In this document: one piece after another, positions 8,416 to 14,448 of the stretch
How positions within the stretch are numbered: the first letter of the stretch is position 1
Layout of the letters: every line of letters begins with the position of its first letter
The notes under the pieces: model-generated
Databases searched by the model: none
What the model was told of the DNA's origin: nothing
Seen by the model: the letters and a program-made list of their open reading frames with translations, nothing else
Position numbers and translations under genes: made by a program
Source of the DNA: a bacterium
GTDB lineage: Bacteria > Zhuqueibacterota > QNDG01 > JAGLOF01
DNA: 58,198 nt
Assembly (NCBI GenBank): GCA_016934955.1
Contig: JAFGRY010000046.1
Coordinates: forward strand, 1 to 58,198
Direction: 5' to 3'

Positions 8416-9258
8416 TCAGGCTCTCTCCAGCACCCGCAGCAGATCGTCCGGATTCACCAGGCAGCCGTTTCCGAAATCGCCCAAGCCGATATCCGGCTTG
8501 GTTTCGCCGTGAAAATCGCTGCCCGCCGTTTTCACCAGCTGCAGTTCATCGGCGATGGCGGTAAAGAAGGCCGAATCAGCGGCGGTGTGGCAGCTGCTGC
8601 AGACCTCGATGCCCGTCATTCCCGCCGCCTTGAGCCCGGCGATAAATGTGGCATAGGCATTCCGCTCCAGTTTCAGCTGCACGGGATGAGCAAGCACGGA
8701 AACACCCCCGGCGGCCGCGATCACCCGCAATGCCTCCTCGACGCTCAGCCGCTTTTTGTCCACGTAGCCCGGTTTGCCCTTGGCCAGATAGGTGTCGAAC
8801 ACCTCCTGCACGCTGGCCGCGTAGCCCTTGTCGAGGATCACCCGGGCAAAATGGGGACGGCCCACCTGGTCCGGTCCCGCCACCGCCTTCACTTCATCGA
8901 GGGTAATGGCCACCCCGATGCTGTTCAGTTTCTCCACGATGATGCTGTTGCGGTTTCTCCGGGCCTGCTGCACGAAATCCAGGGCCGTGAGCAGCTCGCC
9001 GTTCCTGATGTCGATACCGTAGCCGCAGAGGTGAAACGTTCCCGGTCCGAAATCGATGCTGATCTCGAGCCCGGGTATCACCCGCACGCCGAGCCGCTTT
9101 CCGGCACGCACCGCCTCCGCGACACCGCTCACCGTATCGTGATCGGTAACCGCCAGCAGGGTCACGCCTTCCCGGGCCGCTTTTTCAACCAGTTCCTCCG
9201 GGGTGCAGGACCCGTCGGAGGCGTTGGTATGTATGTGAAAATCAAATTTTTTCATCAT
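8416..9258 (-). CDS. PHP-domain phosphoesterase, probable nucleoside 3',5'-bisphosphate phosphatase (YciV/RNase AM-like)
   Basis: The 280-residue protein opens with the PHP metal motif DFHIHTNASDGS and continues with AVTDHDTVSG, GLEIS, LAHPVQLK and GSDFHG, the ordered metal-binding motifs of the PHP family. The length and layout match the YciV/TrpH group. Members of that group dephosphorylate 3',5'-bisphosphonucleotides and trim 5' ends of RNA. It is the first gene of the operon that makes PAPS, and PAPS-dependent sulfonation releases the inhibitory 3',5'-ADP (PAP). Recycling of PAP is therefore a reasonable role, but it is inferred from context. Confidence 0.82.
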   Translation of the reverse strand: MMKKFDFHIHTNASDGSCTPEELVEKAAREGVTLLAVTDHDTVSGVAEAVRAGKRLGVRVIPGLEISIDFGPGTFHLCGYGIDIRNGELLTALDFVQQARRNRNSIIVEKLNSIGVAITLDEVKAVAGPDQVGRPHFARVILDKGYAASVQEVFDTYLAKGKPGYVDKKRLSVEEALRVIAAAGGVSVLAHPVQLKLERNAYATFIAGLKAAGMTGIEVCSSCHTAADSAFFTAIADELQLVKTAGSDFHGETKPDIGLGDFGNGCLVNPDDLLRVLERA

Positions 9259-9295
9259 AGTCCGGATAAGTTAAAAATTTTCCGATAAAAATCAA

Positions 9296-9889
9296 CTAAC
9301 TTCTGATTTTTCTTACCTTTTCATCCGACTTTTCATACCGCAGACCGCACGCGGGGCAGATTGCTCCGTGGCCCTCGGAAAAATCGAGCCTGCCGCCGCA
9401 CTCGCACACCCACCCCCTGACCCTCGCAGGGGTGCCAATGACCAGCGCGTAGTCGGGAACGTCGCTCACCACCGTGGATCCCGCCGCCACAAAGCAATCC
9501 CGGCCCAGGGTGTTGCCGCAGACGATGGTCGCGTTCGCGCCGATGGAAGCGCCCTCTTTTACCAGCGTTCTGAGATAGAATTCCGACCCCCGCTGCGGGT
9601 AACGGCAGCGCGGATTCATAATGTTGGTGAAGACCATGGACGGCCCGCAGAACACGTAGTCCTCCAGCTCGACGCCTTCATAAATGGAGACGTTGTTCTG
9701 CACCTTCACGAAATTGCCGATAACCACGTTGTTGGCAACGTTCACATTCTGCCCGAAGGTGCAGTTTTTGCCAATGCGGGCCCCGCCCTGCACATGGGAA
9801 AAATGCCAGATCTTCGTGCCCTCGCCGATCTCGACATTGTTGTCGACGAAACTGGTTTCGTGGACGAAGAAATTATCTTTGTTCGACAT
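9296..9889 (-). CDS. wbpD: WbpD-like UDP-sugar N-acetyltransferase (left-handed beta-helix)
   Basis: The 197-residue protein has repeated hexapeptides of a left-handed beta-helix (for example IGEGTKI, IGKNCTFG, IGNFVKV) and the family stretch FTNIMNPRCRYPQR. The C-terminus carries four Cys as two pairs (CECGG and CPACG), a probable zinc ribbon. WbpD acetylates the 3-amino group of UDP-GlcNAc(3NH2)A on the way to UDP-2,3-diacetamido-2,3-dideoxyglucuronic acid. AAAGGA precedes the ATG. The WbpB- and WbpE-like genes lie upstream, separated by repeat-filled gaps. Confidence 0.85.
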   Translation of the reverse strand: MSNKDNFFVHETSFVDNNVEIGEGTKIWHFSHVQGGARIGKNCTFGQNVNVANNVVIGNFVKVQNNVSIYEGVELEDYVFCGPSMVFTNIMNPRCRYPQRGSEFYLRTLVKEGASIGANATIVCGNTLGRDCFVAAGSTVVSDVPDYALVIGTPARVRGWVCECGGRLDFSEGHGAICPACGLRYEKSDEKVRKIRS

Positions 9890-9927
9890 ATGGTGTTCCT
9901 TTATTGCGTTGGTTTCAATTGAAAAAT

Positions 9928-10170
9928 GCCAACGAAAAACACGGAAGAAACGAAAAAGAAATCAATGATAAAAACAGGCAGAATCACGTCGTATTTACCT
10001 TGTGACAAGTCTTACCGTAATATTCTGTCAGATGTTGCCCTTCAAGGCGCACGGCCGTGCGCCTCTGCTTGCGGAGATCGATGGTATCAGCGTTGACGCA
10101 GCACCGTGCGCTTGTTTGACGTAACCTACTTTAGGATACATTTTTCGTTTTTTTCGTGAATTTCGTTGGC
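9928..10170. repeat. MITE-like element, 243 bp, with ~30-bp inverted ends and internal palindrome
   Basis: This element fills most of the gap between the wbpD-like and wbpB-like genes. The left end (GCCAACGAAAAACACGG... from 9928) and the right end (10141-10170, ...TTTCGTTGGC) are inverted copies, about 85 percent identical over 30 bases by eye. Inside lies a perfect 18-bp palindrome, GGCGCACGGCCGTGCGCC (10046-10063). No ORF or transposase is present. The arms and the palindrome both recur in the 11169-11595 gap. Confidence 0.7.
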
Positions 10171-10174
10171 GTTT

Positions 10175-11134
10175 TTATCCCTGCAGCCTCTCCGACGCCC
10201 GTTCCAGTATCTCCAGCACGTCCGCCGCGTTTTTCGCGTCGGCGATCTCCACCGGGCTGCCGTCCAGGTGCTCGACGAAGTAGCGGAGCTCGGCGGTCAG
10301 CGGCGGTTCGCCCTCATAGGGAATCACTTCGCTGGGGCCTTCCCGTTTTACCGGTTCCCCCTGGACCCAGTCGATTCCCTTCTCATAGAAAAACAGCTCC
10401 TTTTCGGCCGTGGAGTCCTCGAACGAGAGCATCCCCTTTGATCCGATGACCACCAGCCGCTGTTCCTTGAAGGGATGCAGCCAGGAAACGAAAATGTGTC
10501 CCACCACGTTGCGGGGGTAGGTCAGGATCGTCATGGTCGTGTCATGAATGTGGGGCTGCAGAAAGGCGCCGCCCCGCGATTCGATCTCCCGGGGCAGATC
10601 CCCGATGAGATACTGAAAAATGGAGATGTCGTGGGGCGCGAAGCTCCAGAGAATGTTCTCCTCCTTGCGGACCGTACCGAGATTGAGGCGGTTGCTGTAG
10701 AGATACTGCAGCTTGCCGATCTTTCCGGAACTGACCAGCTCCTTGATCTTGCGAATGGCCGGATGAAAGAGCAGCACGTGCCCCACCATCAGGTTGACCT
10801 GCTGCTTCTCCGCCGTCTCTTTCAGTGTTTTCGCTTCAGCGGCTTTCAGGGTGATCGGCTTTTCGATCAGCACATGCCTGCCGGCCCGCAGCACCTGCAT
10901 CCCGATCTCGAAGTGGGTCTCTGCGGGCGTGGACACGGTGAACCCGTGAAACCGCTCCTTCAGGGCCGCCTCCACCGACGCGAACACCTTGACGTCGGGA
11001 TAGATGCTCTCGAGCTCGGACCGCACCTTTCCGCTGGTCTCGACGATACCCCCCAGGGCCTTGAGCCCCGCCAGGGTCTTGATGTGGTTCTTCCCCCACC
11101 GCCCGGCACCGATAACGCATACGCTGTGTTTCAT
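10175..11134 (-). CDS. wbpB: Gfo/Idh/MocA oxidoreductase, WbpB-like UDP-GlcNAcA 3-dehydrogenase
   Basis: The 319-residue protein has the N-terminal dinucleotide fold VIGAGRWGKNH and the family motif VLIEKPIT, followed by the usual C-terminal alpha/beta domain with APHDISIFQYL. WbpB oxidises C3 of UDP-GlcNAcA with NAD so that WbpE can transaminate it. The specific role rests on the neighbouring WbpE- and WbpD-like genes; by sequence alone it is a Gfo/Idh/MocA sugar dehydrogenase. No adjacent WbpA-like UDP-GlcNAc 6-dehydrogenase is present. Confidence 0.78.
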   Translation of the reverse strand: MKHSVCVIGAGRWGKNHIKTLAGLKALGGIVETSGKVRSELESIYPDVKVFASVEAALKERFHGFTVSTPAETHFEIGMQVLRAGRHVLIEKPITLKAAEAKTLKETAEKQQVNLMVGHVLLFHPAIRKIKELVSSGKIGKLQYLYSNRLNLGTVRKEENILWSFAPHDISIFQYLIGDLPREIESRGGAFLQPHIHDTTMTILTYPRNVVGHIFVSWLHPFKEQRLVVIGSKGMLSFEDSTAEKELFFYEKGIDWVQGEPVKREGPSEVIPYEGEPPLTAELRYFVEHLDGSPVEIADAKNAADVLEILERASERLQG

Positions 11135-11168
11135 ACCGTTCCCTCGTATTTCGTTTTCCTCTTCAATT

Positions 11169-11595
11169 TCCAGCGAAATTCACGAAAAAAACGAAAATAC
11201 ATAATGAATTAAATCGAGGCTGACCCATTAACTTTCCAGGGCGCACGACCGTGCGCCTCTACACAATCTTTTATCCCTGATATTCTTTCGTTTTTTCCGT
11301 GTCTTTCGTTGGCTCTCCAAGGGGCAGGGGTGTACTGGGTCCGGTCTCCTGCCTCCGGCCTCCTGTCGCCCGTGCAGGGCGCACGACCGTGCGCCTCAAC
11401 ACAATCTTTTATCCTTGATATTCTTTCGTTTTTTCCGTGTCTTTCGTTGGCTGTCTAAGGGGCAGGGGTGTACGGGGTCCGGTCTCCTGCCTCCGGTCTC
11501 CTGTCTCCCGTGAAGGGCGCACGACCGTGCGCCTCTACACAATCTTTTATCCCTGATATTCTTTCGTTTTTTCCGTGTCTTTCGTTGGCTGTCAA
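11169..11595. repeat. Repeat-filled gap: inverted arms plus 138-bp tandem array (2.6 copies)
   Basis: The 473-base gap between the wbpB- and wbpE-like genes holds no gene. A left arm (about 11169-11198, CCAGCGAAATTCACG...) is inverted relative to an arm at 11283-11313. From 11238 a 138-bp unit is repeated with starts at exactly 11238, 11376 and 11514; the third copy is cut at about 11595. Each unit contains a GGCGCACG-AC-CGTGCGCC palindrome, an arm-like TTTCGTTTTTTCCGTG...CGTTGG stretch and a GTCTCC pyrimidine tract. Copies differ at only a few positions. Confidence 0.92.
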
Positions 11596-11607
11596 AGGAT
11601 CTCGACT

Positions 11608-12744
11608 TTACCGATAGAATTCCTCAAGTTTCTCCACCACATACCCCTTCATCTCATCCGTCAGTTCCGGATAGATCGGCAGTGCAAGGGTGTGCTCCGC
11701 TGCGTATTCCGAATGGGGAAAATCGCCTGTCTTATACCCGAGATAGGCGAAACACTCCTGCTGGTGGAAGGGGACGGGATAGTAGACTTCGTGCCCCACG
11801 TTGTTCGCCGCCAGGTGCTGCCGCAGCTCTTCCCGCTTTTCCGGCAGGGAGATGATGTACTGATTGTAGATGTGGTCCTCGCGGCTGTAGGCGATCACCG
11901 GCGTCTTGATGGCATCCAGGGTGAAATGGCTGTCGTACCAGGCGGCGTTCGCCTGCCGCCCCCTGTGCCAGCTGTCCAGACGGGGCAGTTTAACCAGCAG
12001 CACCGCCGCCTGCATGGGATCGAGCCGGAAGTTTCCGCCGATCATGGCGTGGTAGTATTTTGGGGCGGCGCCGTGATTGCGCAATTTCACCATCTTGTCA
12101 TAGAGCGGTTTGTCGTTGGTGGTCACCATGCCGCCGTCGCCCATGCAGCCGAGGTTTTTGCTCGGGAAAAATGAAAAGCAGCCGGTGGTGCCCATGGACC
12201 CGGCCCGTTTTTTTCCCCCGGCCGAGGGATACGTGCTGCCGATTGCCTGGGCCGCGTCTTCGATCACGGGAATACCGTATTCCCCGGCGATGGCGAGGAT
12301 CGCGTCCATATCGGCGCACTGGCCGTACAGGTGAACCGGAATGATCGCCTTTACCTTCGCGATCCGGCTCTTGTTCTCTTTGAACCAGGCCTCCAGCAGG
12401 CCTGGATCGATGTTGTAGGTGTCGGGATCGATATCGACAAACACGGGCACCGCGCCCAGCCGGGCGATCACTCCCGCTGTCGCGAAAAACGAATAGGGGG
12501 TGGTCAGCACCAGGTCGCCGTGCCCCACGTCCAGGGCCATCAGCGAGAGCAGCAGCGCGTCCGTACCCGATGTGACTCCCACACCGAATCTTGCGCCGCA
12601 GTAGGCCGCGATCTTCTCTTCCAGTTCGGTCACTTTCGGCCCCATGATGTAACGGGTCGAATCGATCACTTCATTCACCGCCGCTTTCACTTCATCTCTG
12701 ACAGGATCGAGCTGCGCGTTCAGGTCTAGTAACGGGATGTTCAT
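11608..12744 (-). CDS. wbpE: DegT/DnrJ/EryC1/StrS aminotransferase, WbpE-like
   Basis: The 378-residue PLP-dependent sugar aminotransferase carries the family motifs GSGTDALLL-like (VTSGTDALLLSL), the lysine-bearing FFPSKNLGCMGDGG (Schiff-base Lys), and RLDPMQAAVLLVKL. With the dehydrogenase and acetyltransferase next to it, the most likely reaction is transamination of the UDP-3-keto-GlcNAcA intermediate to UDP-GlcNAc(3NH2)A using glutamate. AGAGGA lies about 10 bases before the ATG. It follows the UpxY-like gene by about 50 bases. Confidence 0.86.
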   Translation of the reverse strand: MNIPLLDLNAQLDPVRDEVKAAVNEVIDSTRYIMGPKVTELEEKIAAYCGARFGVGVTSGTDALLLSLMALDVGHGDLVLTTPYSFFATAGVIARLGAVPVFVDIDPDTYNIDPGLLEAWFKENKSRIAKVKAIIPVHLYGQCADMDAILAIAGEYGIPVIEDAAQAIGSTYPSAGGKKRAGSMGTTGCFSFFPSKNLGCMGDGGMVTTNDKPLYDKMVKLRNHGAAPKYYHAMIGGNFRLDPMQAAVLLVKLPRLDSWHRGRQANAAWYDSHFTLDAIKTPVIAYSREDHIYNQYIISLPEKREELRQHLAANNVGHEVYYPVPFHQQECFAYLGYKTGDFPHSEYAAEHTLALPIYPELTDEMKGYVVEKLEEFYR

Positions 12745-12795
12745 AGTTGTGTTGTCCTCTGGTTTAATTGGTGTGTATTGATTGCATCGCTTTTT

Positions 12796-13317
12796 TTAAC
12801 GTTTGCCGGCAAGCCGTTTGACATCCTGCAGCAGCACGCTGAATTTCAGCGCCTGCCGCACCGATTCGATCCGCACCACCAGCCGGTGGTCGTTTCTGAC
12901 CTCCTCGAGAACGCCCCGCATGCCCGAGAGCGGGCCCTGCACGATCTCGACCGGATCGCCGGCGGTGAAATAATCGGCCGGCTCCACGTTTTCCACTTCC
13001 CTGAGAATTCTGCGTATGCGGTCGATCTCCTCATCGGGCACCACGATGGGGACCCCCTTGAAGCCGACAACCCGCAGGGCGCCATAGGATTGCACGGCAT
13101 CGTACCGCTCCCTGCTGTCCGCCCGAACGAACACGTAGGACCTGAACAGCGGCTCATCGACCCACTTTTTACGGTCGCTCCACCGCTTCTGCACCGTGCG
13201 CAGCGGCAGGTAACTGGTCAGGCCCTTCTCCCTGAGCTGCAGATCGACCTTCTTCTCATGGCGCGGCTTCGTGTAGAGGGCATACCATTTCCTGTCATTC
13301 GCCTCCGTCTCGCTCAT
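12796..13317 (-). CDS. UpxY/RfaH-type transcription antiterminator (NusG paralogue)
   Basis: The 173-residue protein begins RKWYALYTKPRHEKKV, the NusG N-terminal (NGN) start seen in UpxY proteins of capsule loci, and has a C-terminal KOW-like region (TAGDPVEIVQGPLSGMRG). Such factors load on RNA polymerase early in an operon and allow it to read through long polysaccharide gene clusters. I chose the ATG at 13317 because it forms an ATGA overlap with the wecB stop and starts at the conserved domain; the longer open frame upstream is only antisense or out-of-frame wecB sequence. It is internal to the cluster rather than first. Confidence 0.88.
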   Translation of the reverse strand: MSETEANDRKWYALYTKPRHEKKVDLQLREKGLTSYLPLRTVQKRWSDRKKWVDEPLFRSYVFVRADSRERYDAVQSYGALRVVGFKGVPIVVPDEEIDRIRRILREVENVEPADYFTAGDPVEIVQGPLSGMRGVLEEVRNDHRLVVRIESVRQALKFSVLLQDVKRLAGKR

Positions 13318-14411
13318 CCGCCCGTCCCCCGCCACTGCCGCAGCACCTGCGCGATCCGGCCGCTCACGCCGCTGTCCCATAACTCCGGAACCGTCCCCTG
13401 TTTCACGTCGCCGGCGAGTATCTTCTCGCTCTCCCGCACCAGGGCCTCCGGATCGGCGCCCACGAGGATATTCGTGCCCTCGCTGACGGTGACCGGCCTT
13501 TCGGTGCTGCCGCGTACGGTCAGGCAGGGCACACCGAAATAGGTCGTTTCCTCCTGAATGCCGCCCGAATCGGTAATCACGAACGCGGCGTTCATCTGCA
13601 GGGCCATGAAATCGATGTAGCCGCAGGGCTCGCACAGCCGCACCTCACCGAAAGCGCTGCCGAGGCCCAGGGCTTCGATCCGGTTCGCGGTGCGGGGATG
13701 CACCGGAAATACCACCGGCAGGCTCCTGCTGATGCGGGCCAGGGCGCGGGCAAACGCGTACAGCATTGCGGAATCATCGACATTGGAAGGGCGGTGGAGA
13801 GTCACCAGGGCGTATGCACCGTTTTCCAGGGAGGATCGCCGCACTACCGTACTTTGTTCAAATCTGCTGCGGTGCCGAATCAGCGATTCGATCATAAGAT
13901 TGCCGGTAAAATGAATGTGTGATGCCGCAACCCCTTCGGCGCGTAAATTGTCTCCCGCTTCCCGGGAGGTGGTAAAGAGCAGTTCGGACAGCTGGTCCGT
14001 GAGAATGCGGTTGATCTCTTCCGGCATCCGCCGGTCCCGGCTGCGCAGCCCGGCTTCGATATGAGCCAGCGGTACGCCGCATTTTGCGGCGACCAGGCCG
14101 CAGGCGATGGTCGAGTTCACATCACCGGCGACGACCACCAGCGCGGGGTTCCGCTCCTCGACAACCGGCTCGAACGCGGTCATGATCCGGGCCGTCTGGA
14201 CGGCATGGCCGGCAGAACCGACACCCAGGTAGACGTCCGGCTCGGGCAGTCCCAGGTCCTCGAAAAAAACCCTGGACATGACCGCATCATAGTGCTGCCC
14301 GGTATGAATAAAGAACGGGTGAAACGTGTCCGGATGTGTCTTCAATGTCTCGAGCAAGGGTGCGATTTTCATGAAATTCGGCCGCGCCCCCGCAACCAGA
14401 CAGATGGTCAT
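13314..14411 (-). CDS. wecB: UDP-GlcNAc 2-epimerase family (WecB/WbpI-like)
   Basis: The 365-residue protein carries GARPNFMKIAPL, HTGQHYD, VAGDVNSTIA, HIEAGLRS, PEEINRILTDQ and the TDSGGIQEE nucleotide-binding motif, all typical of non-hydrolysing UDP-GlcNAc 2-epimerases. WecB makes UDP-ManNAc; the WbpI branch epimerises UDP-GlcNAc3NAcA to the manno form. Given the WbpB/D/E-like neighbours, the WbpI reaction is possible, but sequence by eye does not separate the two. Its stop overlaps the upxY-like start (ATGA). Confidence 0.88.
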   Translation of the reverse strand: MTICLVAGARPNFMKIAPLLETLKTHPDTFHPFFIHTGQHYDAVMSRVFFEDLGLPEPDVYLGVGSAGHAVQTARIMTAFEPVVEERNPALVVVAGDVNSTIACGLVAAKCGVPLAHIEAGLRSRDRRMPEEINRILTDQLSELLFTTSREAGDNLRAEGVAASHIHFTGNLMIESLIRHRSRFEQSTVVRRSSLENGAYALVTLHRPSNVDDSAMLYAFARALARISRSLPVVFPVHPRTANRIEALGLGSAFGEVRLCEPCGYIDFMALQMNAAFVITDSGGIQEETTYFGVPCLTVRGSTERPVTVSEGTNILVGADPEALVRESEKILAGDVKQGTVPELWDSGVSGRIAQVLRQWRGTGG

Positions 14412-14448
14412 CGGTGTAATAAATCCGCCCTCTCACCCGGCGCCGGCG

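Noticed and set aside
11238..11595. CRISPR array
   Set aside because: The repeated unit is 138 bp with no unique spacers and no cas genes; likewise the 7-bp and 16-bp arrays at the window start are simple tandem repeats.
12796..13635. 279-residue version of the UpxY-like protein
   Set aside because: The first 106 residues are an out-of-frame reading of wecB; the NusG domain begins at the ATG at 13317.
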